Shown here piece after piece: positions 25,620 through 33,642 of a stretch of DNA of 64,000 bases. The translations under genes were made by a program, and so were the position numbers. Below the pieces are notes generated by a model. It searched no databases, had not been told where the DNA came from, and worked only from the letters and a program-made list of their open reading frames with translations. Source of the DNA: CAZVLQ01 sp964628185 (GTDB lineage Bacteria; Pseudomonadota; Zetaproteobacteria; Mariprofundales; Mariprofundaceae); the NCBI GenBank assembly GCA_964628185.1, contig CAZVLQ010000002.1, positions 62,001-126,000 on the forward strand. The letters run 5' to 3'. The stretch's first letter is position 1. Each line of letters opens with the position of its first letter.

Positions 25620-26573
25620 ATGGCCGTAAAACAACGACATGCACGAATGCCCGCCATGATGCCGCGTGCACGCAGCCTGGAGGCCGCCCCTGATATCCGC
25701 CTGATTGGCGCCGCCTGTGGACGTGGCGCCAGAGACGCCCGCTGTGCTGAAGGACCGCTTGCACTGCAGCAGGGTGATCTGGTGAACAGGCTGTATGAAC
25801 ATGGTATACGGGCGACATGGCGGACTATCCTGAAACCGGGTCATGATTCCGGTTGCACCGATCTGGAAGTGGTTACCGACCTGAACGACAGCCTGGCGCG
25901 GATCGTGGAGGCAGAGGTTGCACACCGCCACTTCTTTTCCGTGATCGGGGGTGATCACAGCTGCGCCGTCGGCACATGGAGCGGCGCGGCGCGCGCCCTG
26001 CATTCGCATGGCACTCCCGGCCTGATCTGGATTGATGCGCACATGGACGGCCATACGCCGGAAACCAGCCCCAGCGGCGCCCTGCATGGCATGCCGCTGG
26101 CCTGCCTTCTGGGCTATGGACCTGCAATGCTGACCGGGCAGGCAGGCGGGCGGGCGGAAATCCCCCCGGGACGTGTCTTCCTGCTGGGCGTACGCAGCTA
26201 TGAAGCCGGGGAAAAGGCGCTGCTGGACAGACTTGGCGTTCGGGTCTGCCATATGACTGAAATCAGGCAGCGCGGTCTTAAAGCTGTAATACACGAAGCC
26301 ATCCGTCTTGTCACCGGAAAAACGGCCGGATTCGGTATTTCCATTGACCTGGACGGCATCGACCCCCGCGATGCTCCCGGCGTGGGCTCGCCCGTACCGG
26401 ACGGCATTCGCCGGGTCGAGTTGTTGCCCTCCCTGCGCCGGCTGTCGGCTCAGGATGGCCTGATCGGTATCGAGATTGCCGAGTTCAATCCCGGACTGGA
26501 CCGCCGGAGGAAAACCGCACGGCTGATCATCGATATACTGACCGCGATCACACCGGGAGAGAGACGGACATGA
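25620..26573 (+). CDS. rocF: Arginase
   Basis: Mn-dependent hydrolase that converts arginine to ornithine and urea, about 317 residues. The metal ligands lie in three family motifs: VIGGDHSCAVG, WIDAHMDGHTPETSPSGALHGMP and SIDLDGIDPRDAPGVGSP. The EIAEFNPGLDRR segment is the conserved ExxExNP element. The second ATG (25620) is preferred because AGGAG then lies 6 bp upstream. A TATACT hexamer at 25596 may be a -10 box. It overlaps rocD by 4 bp (ATGA), so arginine degradation to ornithine and then glutamate semialdehyde is organised as an operon. Confidence 0.93.
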   Translation: MAVKQRHARMPAMMPRARSLEAAPDIRLIGAACGRGARDARCAEGPLALQQGDLVNRLYEHGIRATWRTILKPGHDSGCTDLEVVTDLNDSLARIVEAEVAHRHFFSVIGGDHSCAVGTWSGAARALHSHGTPGLIWIDAHMDGHTPETSPSGALHGMPLACLLGYGPAMLTGQAGGRAEIPPGRVFLLGVRSYEAGEKALLDRLGVRVCHMTEIRQRGLKAVIHEAIRLVTGKTAGFGISIDLDGIDPRDAPGVGSPVPDGIRRVELLPSLRRLSAQDGLIGIEIAEFNPGLDRRRKTARLIIDILTAITPGERRT

Positions 26574-27772
26574 CCGGCATCATGGAACTGGAAGCCCGCT
26601 ATTGCGCACGCAATTATGCACCCTTGCCAGTGGTGCTGGTGAGCGGAGAAGGCGTGTACGTCCGGGATGAGGCAGGCAATCGTTATATGGATATGATGAG
26701 CGCCTATTCCGCCGTCAGCCTGGGACACTGCCACCCACGCATCATCCGCGTACTGCGGGAGCAGGCGGAGCGACTTGATGTGGTTTCGCGCGCCTTTTAT
26801 TCGGACAGGCTCGCCCCGTTCCTGCAGCGCGCCTGCGAACTGACCGGCATGGATGTGGCACTACCGATGAATTCCGGCACGGAGGCGGTGGAAACAGCCA
26901 TCAAGGCCGCACGCAAATGGGCCTGTACGGTGAAGGGCGTGGCACCGGATACGGCGCAGATTATCGCCTGTGAAGGCAATTTTCATGGTCGCAGCATCTG
27001 CATAGTCGGTATGTCGTCGGAGGCGCAATACCGGCATGGTTTCGGCCCCTTCCCGCCCGGTTTTATACGCATTCCCTACGGCGATGCGGCAGCACTGGAG
27101 GCGGCCATCAGGCCAAACACCGCCGCCTTTCTGGTCGAGCCGGTTCAGGGCGAGGGTGGTATCCGGGTTCCTCCGAACGGTTATCTGGCCGACTGCGCAC
27201 GCATCTGCAAGGCGCACAACGTGCTGCTGCTCACCGACGAAATCCAGACGGGGCTGGGTCGCACCGGCAGGCTGCTGGCGAGCTGGCACGAAGATGTGCA
27301 GCCGGACGGACTCATGCTCGGCAAGGCGCTGGGCGGCGGCATGCTGCCCGTATCCCTGTTTCTCGCCCGCCGGGATGTCATGGACGTGTTCACGCCGGGA
27401 GACCACGGTTCCACCTTCGGCGGAAACCCATTGTCCGCGGCGGTGGGGCTGGAGGCGCTGAATATTCTGGTTGAGGAGCGTCTGGACGAACGCGCCGCCA
27501 GCCTGGGTGCCCTGTTCATGAAAAAGCTGCGTGAACCGGCGTCACCGCTCGTCAGGGAAGTGCGCGGCAGGGGGTTGCTGATCGGGATGGAACTCAAGGC
27601 GGAAAGGATTTCCGCCCGCAGGTTTTGCGAACACCTGATGCGGCACGGCATTCTGAGCAAGGATACGCACGGTACCGTGGCGCGCTTTGCACCACCGCTG
27701 ATCATCACGGCCGATGAGATCAGCCTGGCCGTGGATCGGATTCGGGCGACGCTTGTGGAACTGGAAGAATAA
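26570..27772 (+). CDS. rocD: Ornithine aminotransferase
   Basis: PLP-dependent enzyme moving the delta-amino group of ornithine to 2-oxoglutarate, giving glutamate-5-semialdehyde. It is 400 residues. YMDMMSAYSAVSLGHCHPRI and the PMNSGTEAVETAIKAARKW pocket are typical of the class. VEPVQGEGGIRVPP, LLTDEIQTGLGRTG and GKALGGGMLPVS follow; the lysine in GKALGGG is the PLP Schiff-base residue. HGSTFGGNPLSAAVGLEAL is close to the OAT consensus. The start overlaps the rocF stop. The 3' end overlaps a convergent reductase gene by 53 bp. Substrate choice is supported by the coupling to arginase. Confidence 0.93.
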   Translation: MTGIMELEARYCARNYAPLPVVLVSGEGVYVRDEAGNRYMDMMSAYSAVSLGHCHPRIIRVLREQAERLDVVSRAFYSDRLAPFLQRACELTGMDVALPMNSGTEAVETAIKAARKWACTVKGVAPDTAQIIACEGNFHGRSICIVGMSSEAQYRHGFGPFPPGFIRIPYGDAAALEAAIRPNTAAFLVEPVQGEGGIRVPPNGYLADCARICKAHNVLLLTDEIQTGLGRTGRLLASWHEDVQPDGLMLGKALGGGMLPVSLFLARRDVMDVFTPGDHGSTFGGNPLSAAVGLEALNILVEERLDERAASLGALFMKKLREPASPLVREVRGRGLLIGMELKAERISARRFCEHLMRHGILSKDTHGTVARFAPPLIITADEISLAVDRIRATLVELEE

Positions 27773-28574
27773 ACTGGGCGAACATCTGCTGGCCGGCCGG
27801 GCCAGCATCCAGATACAGGGATTCCAGTTCAAGCCGTACGGGCGCCGCCAGATCACCTTGCAGTATCGTATGGTACTCACTCCCGCCCAGAAGCGAGCCA
27901 TGCATGGTCAGAAACAGCCGGTCCAGCGCCCTCTCCCCGATCAGCGTGGCATGGACCTGCGGCCCGGCAATCATGCAGGCGCTGTGAAAGCCCAGATTCG
28001 CAAGCCGGCGCTTAAGCGCACCACCTTCCACGTATTCCCCTCCGCCGGCATGTACAAGGTGCGCCCCGCGCGCTTTCAGCGCCTTTTCCCATGCCGGGTC
28101 GGCGCACTCCGTGGTGAAGACATAGATATCCCGGTCGTGCACCATATCCAGCGCCCGGGCCGGAATGTCCAGGCTGGCGCTGACAATGGCAACCGCCGGC
28201 TGGGGCTCCAGCCCCTGAGCGCACCGCCACGCAACCAGATCCCGGTATGCGGGCTCGCGCCCTATCGGCAGTAAATCCTGCGCCCGGCCCCTGGCCAGCT
28301 GACGGAAATAACGCGCCGATGTAATCATCACATCGCTTTGCGCCGCCAGTTCCTGATACAATCGCCAGTCGCGCCCGTTTGCGATGCTTGCCGGTACAAC
28401 AAACTCCCCGCTGGCCGCGTCACGCAGTGAAATGCGTCCGTCCATGCTGGCAATATAATTGGAATAGATCAGCACCTCGCCGGCCGCCGCCTGACGATGC
28501 AGATTCAGCTCCAGATAAAGCCCCTGAATTGGCCGCTGCTCCTGTGGCGCGGGATACAAACGCAACACGCTCAT
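27720..28574 (-). CDS. RibD C-terminal-like (pyrimidine) reductase family protein
   Basis: About 284 residues with the dihydrofolate-reductase-like fold of the RibD C-terminal domain. IYSNYIASMDGRISL matches the start of that domain (xNxAxSLDGRI). SDVMITSARYFRQL, then the strand and helix with IAGPQVHATLIGERALDRLFLTMHGSLLGG, correspond to the NADPH and substrate regions. No deaminase half is present, and no riboflavin genes are near, so its role in riboflavin synthesis is doubtful. The start is uncertain: ATGs at 28574 and 28589 are both possible. It overlaps the end of rocD. Confidence 0.75.
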   Translation of the reverse strand: MSVLRLYPAPQEQRPIQGLYLELNLHRQAAAGEVLIYSNYIASMDGRISLRDAASGEFVVPASIANGRDWRLYQELAAQSDVMITSARYFRQLARGRAQDLLPIGREPAYRDLVAWRCAQGLEPQPAVAIVSASLDIPARALDMVHDRDIYVFTTECADPAWEKALKARGAHLVHAGGGEYVEGGALKRRLANLGFHSACMIAGPQVHATLIGERALDRLFLTMHGSLLGGSEYHTILQGDLAAPVRLELESLYLDAGPAGQQMFAQFILPVPQASPESDPRPG

Positions 28575-28686
28575 GTTAGCGTGAACCATCCTGCATGCGT
28601 CATCCGCCACGCCGTGAACTGTACAGCAAAAGCCCTCAATTCCGCATTGGTCATCATTCGTTTCAACATGGGGAGATAATCGGCTT

Positions 28687-28709
28687 AAAAGAGCCAGTTG
28701 CACGGCTCC
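28687..28709 (-). terminator. Possible intrinsic terminator after the GT4 gene
   Basis: On the - strand, GAGCC-GTGCAACT-GGCTC is followed by TTTT, just 7 bp beyond the stop codon of the glycosyltransferase at 28716. A 5-bp GC stem with four Ts is a weak but plausible rho-independent terminator at the distal end of the glycan cluster. Confidence 0.4.
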
Positions 28710-28715
28710 GGGGCC

Positions 28716-29855
28716 TCACACCTCCCTCTCGATAATTTCTTGCATTATACCCAATAAGCGTCTTGCGGAATTTTTCCATGTATGCTGTTGAACATGGATC
28801 AATCCCCGCTCTACCAGCGCAGCGCGCCATTGTGAATCTTCCGCGATTTTTTCCATCTGCACCCCCCACGCCTCCGCATGATCTACAGGAAGCAACACGG
28901 CAGCATTGCCGGTTGCCTCACGCACCGATGGAATTTGCGTTGAGATCACCGGCGTGCCACAAGCCATCGCCTCTAAAGGGGGAGCGCACCATCCCTCATA
29001 AAAAGTGGGGAAAAGTAATGCAATGGCAGCCCTGTAAAGATAAGTAAGTTCATCGCCTTCCTGCCCGATCAGGCCAATAAAATGGATTCTCTCCGACAGG
29101 CCGGCAGAGACTATATAAGTGCGCAGTTCATTCGTGAACGGCTCCTGCCATGGACCCGCAAAAATCAAATCGACATCCCGTATTGAAGGTGCGGCAACCA
29201 TGGCATCGACAAGCAACTTAACATTCTTGTGAGCGGCTACTATGCCCACATAAAGAAAGTAGGGGCGTTCAACACCATAATGTCGGGTCACATGCGCACG
29301 AGCCTTTGACTTTTCAACAGGATGAAAACCGGGATCCACGCCATGACTGCTGACATAAATCCGATCAGAAGGTATGTCTGTATAGTGCAACATATCCTCC
29401 TTGGTGCTTTCTGAAACGGCCAGAAAATAATCCGCATGCTTACTTGCATAGGCAAATGCCTGCGTCAAAGAAGCGACATGCGCAGGCTGACAAAGCTCTG
29501 GAATCACAAGGTAGGCGATGCCACGCACCGTTGTTAAGATAGGTGTCTTATGAGATGGCGGAAAATAAAGATCCGGAGCATAAAACAGGTTTGTGCCATT
29601 GCCTGCAAGGGTCTCTAATGTTGGCCAGCCCGACCTTTTCCACGACGGTATCATCAAGCGCACCGGGAACCGGCAAATGACTTCATCTTCAAGATTAAGG
29701 CGGCCAGGCGTATTTCCTTTGCGATCAAAATAGAACGCCCGCCAGTCCACGCCCCCTATCTCAGTCAGCGATTTTAGCAGGTTGCGCGAATTTCTGCGGA
29801 TAGCTCGCTCGCCATGAAGAAGAGGGGTTGCATCAACTGTTATACGGCCAGGCAT
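28716..29855 (-). CDS. GT4-type glycosyltransferase
   Basis: A 379-residue GT-B glycosyltransferase, cytoplasmic or peripheral on the inner membrane. The C-terminal domain has the retaining GT4 signature EGWCAPPLEAMACGTPV (an EX7E motif), preceded by RPYFLYVGIVAAHKNVKLL. The N-terminus DATPLLHGERAIRRNSRNLL is shared almost residue for residue in pattern with the enzyme at 37387-38571, so the two are paralogs. A strong RBS (GGAGGAG) precedes the ATG. The donor and acceptor are unknown. It is separated from the rest of the glycan cluster by the M20, GCS2 and lytic transglycosylase genes. Confidence 0.9.
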   Translation of the reverse strand: MPGRITVDATPLLHGERAIRRNSRNLLKSLTEIGGVDWRAFYFDRKGNTPGRLNLEDEVICRFPVRLMIPSWKRSGWPTLETLAGNGTNLFYAPDLYFPPSHKTPILTTVRGIAYLVIPELCQPAHVASLTQAFAYASKHADYFLAVSESTKEDMLHYTDIPSDRIYVSSHGVDPGFHPVEKSKARAHVTRHYGVERPYFLYVGIVAAHKNVKLLVDAMVAAPSIRDVDLIFAGPWQEPFTNELRTYIVSAGLSERIHFIGLIGQEGDELTYLYRAAIALLFPTFYEGWCAPPLEAMACGTPVISTQIPSVREATGNAAVLLPVDHAEAWGVQMEKIAEDSQWRAALVERGLIHVQQHTWKNSARRLLGIMQEIIEREV

Positions 29856-30319
29856 GGTAATGCTCCTCCTTTAGAGTCCATCGCATAAATCATGAGCGGT
29901 GATTGGCTTCTCAGCTCCAGCCCATCTGATTCAAGCCCCGGTGACCCTCACCCTTCGGACAGCTGAAATCCGTCCAAATGGCCTTGAAGTGAAATTGCCT
30001 GTCTGCGTGCGTTCACGCACAGGCAGGCCACTCATCCAACCGGAGTTTTGCAAGAGGCTCATCGTTCAGCTATTAAAGCTTCACCGGGAAGAATCAGGTG
30101 TCGGCAATCTCCGGATGATCCCGCAACTCCGCTTTCACCCGTTCCCGATCTTCGGGTTTCAGCAGGATGAGCCGTTTCAGATTAGGTACGCTATCACAAT
30201 AAAAACCGCTGAAGGCAATCGCAAATGCTACCCCCCCTCCGCCATGGATTTGATCTATAATACAGTTGTCAGAAACACCCCATGAGTGGGCGACTGTGGT
30301 CAGCGGCAACGAGGCAAGG
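29856..30319. other. 464-bp intergenic region without a convincing gene
   Basis: This lies between two divergent genes (GT4 and the M20 hydrolase). It holds an imperfect inverted repeat around 30000-30030 (CTGCGTG/CACGCA with flanking CCTG/CAGG). A - strand frame ends at 30094 with a coding-like composition but no convincing start. A TATAAT at 30256-30261 has no -35 partner. Sequence character is less GC-rich than its neighbours. It could be the remnant of a lost gene. Confidence 0.5.
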
Positions 30320-31498
30320 ATGGAAATCGACAGGGCCGAGCGCATCTTCCCCCGCATGGTAAAATTGCGCCGGGCATTTCACCGTTACCCGGAACTTTCC
30401 TACGAGGAAGAACGTACCGCGAAAGTAATCATGACTGAACTGGACCGTCTGGGGGTTCCCTGTGGCTATGGCGGCAAGGGCGGCGGTGTAGTCGGCAGGC
30501 TGGATCACGGCGGCAAGGATGCACCAACCATCGCCCTCCGGGCCGACATGGACGCCCTGCCCGGAGAGGAGAATACCGGCCTGCCCTTTTCTTCCCGCCA
30601 TCATGGCGTGGTGCATGCCTGCGGCCACGACGGGCACATGGCCATGGTGCTGGGCGCGGCCGCCCTGCTGGCTCATAATCCACCCGAGGGAAACGTGCGC
30701 TTCGTGTTTCAGCCCGGCGAGGAGCGGGGCGGCGGCTCCAGGGTAGTTATCAAATCAGGTGCCCTGGAGGGCGTGGACGCCATCTTCGGCGGTCATATCA
30801 CGCGCCATTACCGTACAGGAGAAATTATGGTGGCGGATGGCGTGATCACCGCCCAGTCGGACCGTTTCTCCATCCACGTGCTGGGCAAGGGCGGCCACGG
30901 TGCGCGACCGCACGAAGCGGTGGATGCGGTGGTTGTTACAGGTCTGCTGATCACCGCCATTCAAACGCTGGTGTCGCGCGAGATCAATCCGGCGCACCCT
31001 TCGGTCGTCACGATCGGCAAGATAGAGGCAGGCAGCGCCCCAAACGTGATCGCCGGGAAGGCCACGCTTCAGGGTTCCATCCGCAGCACGCTTCCCGATG
31101 TGCGCGAGCATATCCACAAAGGCCTGCGGCGTATGGCCAAAGCCGTGGGGGCGCTGCACAACGCAAGCATCAAGGTGGATATTGAGGCCGGTTACCCGCC
31201 GGTGATCAACACGAAACGTGAAACCGGAATCGCCCGGTGCGCGGTGGAAAAAATACTGGGCATCCAGGGGGTCGTGGCCATGGATCAGCCGAGTATGGGT
31301 TCGGAGGACTTTTCCTATTACCTGCAACGGATACCTGGCTGTTATGTGCGCTTCGGCGCCTGTTCGGAAGGTTGTGAGAATATCCCGCTGCACAGCCCGT
31401 CGTTCGATTTTTCCGAGCAGGCCCTGAAGGTCGGCGCGGCTTACTTCGACCAGGTGGCGCGGGAAGCGATCCGTACATACAGCCAGGATTGTACATGA
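30320..31498 (+). CDS. M20 family amidohydrolase (N-acyl amino acid / hippurate hydrolase type)
   Basis: A zinc-type aminoacylase of 392 residues. LRRAFHRYPELSYEE and TIALRADMDALPG are followed by HACGHDGHMAMVLGAA, FQPGEERGGG and the dimerisation domain (GKGGHGARPHEAVDAV). MGSEDFSYYLQRIPG is the C-terminal metal-ligand segment. This pattern is that of the amidohydrolase subgroup acting on N-acyl amino acids, IAA conjugates and similar compounds. The ATG at 30320 has GAGG five bases upstream. Its stop overlaps the start of the GCS2 gene (ATGA), so the two are coupled. The natural substrate is unknown. Confidence 0.9.
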   Translation: MEIDRAERIFPRMVKLRRAFHRYPELSYEEERTAKVIMTELDRLGVPCGYGGKGGGVVGRLDHGGKDAPTIALRADMDALPGEENTGLPFSSRHHGVVHACGHDGHMAMVLGAAALLAHNPPEGNVRFVFQPGEERGGGSRVVIKSGALEGVDAIFGGHITRHYRTGEIMVADGVITAQSDRFSIHVLGKGGHGARPHEAVDAVVVTGLLITAIQTLVSREINPAHPSVVTIGKIEAGSAPNVIAGKATLQGSIRSTLPDVREHIHKGLRRMAKAVGALHNASIKVDIEAGYPPVINTKRETGIARCAVEKILGIQGVVAMDQPSMGSEDFSYYLQRIPGCYVRFGACSEGCENIPLHSPSFDFSEQALKVGAAYFDQVAREAIRTYSQDCT

Positions 31499-32604
31499 AA
31501 TTCAGGGGCGGCAGTCAGCCCACCGTGGGCCTGGAGATGGAGTTTCAGCTCCTGGACGGGAAAACACTGGATCTGACCAACGCAATCCTTCCACTCATGC
31601 GGCAGTGCGCTGATGAGCCCTGCCTCAAGCCCGAGATGAACCAGGCCACGGTGGAAGTAAATACCATGATTTGCAGCAACTCCGGGGAATTGGAACAAAG
31701 TTTTGCCGGATGCGTTTCGTGCCTGTGCCGGCAATGCCGGGATATGGGCCTGGTCCTGTGCGGCGGCGGCACCCATCCCTTCTGCAAGCACCTTCCCCGC
31801 ATCACCCCCTTGCCACGGTATCGTGATCAGGCGAAGACGGCAGGCTATCTCAGCCACATCATGGTCACCTTTGGCATGCATGTGCACGTGGGCATGGCAT
31901 GCGGAGACGAGGCCGTACGCGTCATGGGCAGACTCAAGCCCTATTTGCCGCTATTACTCGCCCTGTCCGCCAGCTCACCCTTCTGGCGGGGCAGGGACAG
32001 CGGCTACGCCTCCTACCGGCAGCGCATACTGGCCTCCATGCGCAGCTACGGTATTCCACCAGCCTTTACCAACTGGCGGGATTATACCCGTTTCTTTTCC
32101 GTGGCCCGCCGTGCGGGCGTATTTGAGACGGCCCGTGACGTCCATTGGGATCTGCGTTTCCAGCCCGGTCTCGGTACACTGGAAATCCGGGTCATGGATG
32201 CCCAGCCGAGTGTCCGCGAGGCCATCAGCCTGGCCGCCTTCGCCTACATTCTTGCCACCTGCCTCAAACGAACGGATGAGGACCGGCGCCGGCTTGCACC
32301 TTTGCACTGGTGGATGCAGAAGGAAAACTTCTTTCGCGCCTCGAGATCGGGCATGGAGACGCAACTTATCGTTGATGACCAGGGGAAATGCAGGCCGATG
32401 CGACAGGTGCTCGAAGAGGCCCTGGAGATGATGACGCCGACCGCCGCTGAACTGGGGGAAAAACAGCGGCTACTGGCACTTGAGCAGTCGCTGGCTACGG
32501 GGCCGAGCTACGTGCGCCAGCGACAAACCTATGCGAAAACGAAAACCCCCAGGGAAGTCGTCAACTTGCTGGTGCGGGAACTGGAAAATGTCGGTTGCCC
32601 CTGA
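31495..32604 (+). CDS. GCS2-family carboxylate-amine ligase (YbdK-like)
   Basis: About 369 residues, with the glutamate-cysteine ligase family 2 fold. VGLEMEFQLLD is the N-terminal metal/ATP motif (xGxExExxLxD). MHVHVGMACGDEAVRVM and ALSASSPFWRGRDSGYASYR are conserved, and FQPGLGTLEIRVMDAQPSV carries the C-terminal ligands. Members have weak gamma-glutamylcysteine ligase activity, but the true substrate of many is unknown. The ATG overlaps the M20 stop. An amide hydrolase coupled to an amide ligase suggests a dedicated small-molecule conjugation and deconjugation pair. Confidence 0.88.
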   Translation: MKFRGGSQPTVGLEMEFQLLDGKTLDLTNAILPLMRQCADEPCLKPEMNQATVEVNTMICSNSGELEQSFAGCVSCLCRQCRDMGLVLCGGGTHPFCKHLPRITPLPRYRDQAKTAGYLSHIMVTFGMHVHVGMACGDEAVRVMGRLKPYLPLLLALSASSPFWRGRDSGYASYRQRILASMRSYGIPPAFTNWRDYTRFFSVARRAGVFETARDVHWDLRFQPGLGTLEIRVMDAQPSVREAISLAAFAYILATCLKRTDEDRRRLAPLHWWMQKENFFRASRSGMETQLIVDDQGKCRPMRQVLEEALEMMTPTAAELGEKQRLLALEQSLATGPSYVRQRQTYAKTKTPREVVNLLVRELENVGCP

Positions 32605-32627
32605 TATTTTCAATATCCGGCACGAGT

Positions 32628-32870
32628 TCAACCCCCGTGCGGCTTCTTCCTGTGGAATTTTTCCTCAATTTTCCTGCGTCTCTCTTTCATTTCGTATGAC
32701 TCACGAAACCCGTTCCTGAGGAAATCACGGCCGTATTTGCTCAGGCTGTGCATGGTCTGAAAATGGCACACCCTGCATGAAGCCCCGGTCTGGCGGGAAA
32801 ACGCCGGACTGGCCAGGGTCACATGCGGCAAGGAAATGACCAGCAACACAGTAAAAAATATTTTTTTCAT
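32628..32870 (-). CDS. Small monoheme cytochrome c-like protein
   Basis: An 80-residue secreted protein. A clear signal peptide (MKKIFFTVLLVISLPHVTLA) is followed by SPAFSRQTGASCRVCHFQTMHSL, with one CxxCH heme-binding motif (Cys32, Cys35, His36). The segment F-S-R-Q-T-G-x-S-C-x-x-C-H...YGR-x-F...NG is characteristic of heme-binding regions in larger periplasmic cytochromes; here it is almost the whole protein. The sixth ligand might be a Met or His in HFQTMHS. The C-terminal 25 residues are strongly basic and charged. It is convergent with the GCS2 gene, and maturation would depend on the ResB/CcsA genes of this window. Confidence 0.72.
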   Translation of the reverse strand: MKKIFFTVLLVISLPHVTLASPAFSRQTGASCRVCHFQTMHSLSKYGRDFLRNGFRESYEMKERRRKIEEKFHRKKPHGG

Positions 32871-32972
32871 GACAAACTCTTTGATCCTGCTCCATGGTCC
32901 GGCGATATCATGTTACCCGTCTGTTGGTCCGCATGATCCGCCGGTTCCCTTACATGTTATATTGCTAAATGT

Positions 32973-33602
32973 TCAGAATGGCCATATATGCCAGCCTTCC
33001 AGATCGTCCCTGCAGGCTGCAATCTGCAGCCGGTAGCGCTCGGCCCGCCGCTTTACCTTGCGCGCCACCCGCATCAGCCACGGTTTTTTCAGGTAGGTCT
33101 TGCGGGCAAACCCGCCCTGGCCCTCATGGTAGGCCAGGTACTGGTTGTAGGCATCCCATTTGGAAATGCCAAGCCGCTTGTGGGACAGGTTTCCATACCA
33201 GCCGATGAAATCGGTGACGTCTTCGAAATCGTCCCGATCCGCGCCGCTGTTGCCGGTTTTGCTGATATACCAGTCCCACGTGGCATCCTTCACCTGGGCA
33301 TAACCATAGGCTGAGGACTTGCGTCCCCAGGGAATAAAACCAAGCAGCGTATCTTTGGGCGCCTTGGCACGGGAGCGGAATCGGGATTCCTGCCAGATGA
33401 TGGCCAGCTGCACATGTACGGGAACACCCCATTTCTCAAAGGACTCCCCGGCATCGTCATACCAGCCGGACTTTTCCCTGAAAATGGCGCAGCTATCATC
33501 AAGATTGTGCGGCGGTGTCGTGGCGCAGGCGGGCAACAGCGCCAGCAGCAGAAGCGGCAATACCGCCCTCCTCCGCAAACCCCGGCAAGTCCTTCCGTGC
33601 AT
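32973..33602 (-). CDS. Lipoprotein with SLT-type lytic transglycosylase domain
   Basis: A periplasm-facing, probably outer-membrane-anchored murein hydrolase. The ATG at 33602 gives a signal peptide with lipobox LLPAC; earlier ATGs at 33659 and nearby overlap asnB and are also possible. The SLT (lysozyme-like) domain spans about 55-190. QLAIIWQESRFRSRAKAP holds the catalytic Glu, followed by SAYGYAQVKDATWDWY (the GYAQV family motif) and YNQYLAYHEGQGGF. It directly follows asnB on the same strand. It may open the cell wall for the envelope glycan machinery, but a general murein role is equally possible. Confidence 0.85.
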   Translation of the reverse strand: MHGRTCRGLRRRAVLPLLLLALLPACATTPPHNLDDSCAIFREKSGWYDDAGESFEKWGVPVHVQLAIIWQESRFRSRAKAPKDTLLGFIPWGRKSSAYGYAQVKDATWDWYISKTGNSGADRDDFEDVTDFIGWYGNLSHKRLGISKWDAYNQYLAYHEGQGGFARKTYLKKPWLMRVARKVKRRAERYRLQIAACRDDLEGWHIWPF

Positions 33603-33642
33603 ACGCAAAGCATGGCACGGCCGGGTCGGTAGAAGGCCCGCA

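Noticed and set aside
30256..30261. TATAAT as a promoter for the M20-GCS2 genes
   Set aside because: The -35 position falls in a C-run with no TTGACA-like match and there is no TGn extension.
30094..30357. An 87-codon - strand frame between the GT4 and M20 genes
   Set aside because: Its start region overlaps the M20 coding sequence antisense and no in-frame ATG with an RBS exists in the intergenic part. The 3' half has a coding-like look, so it may be a remnant, but it is not supported as a gene.
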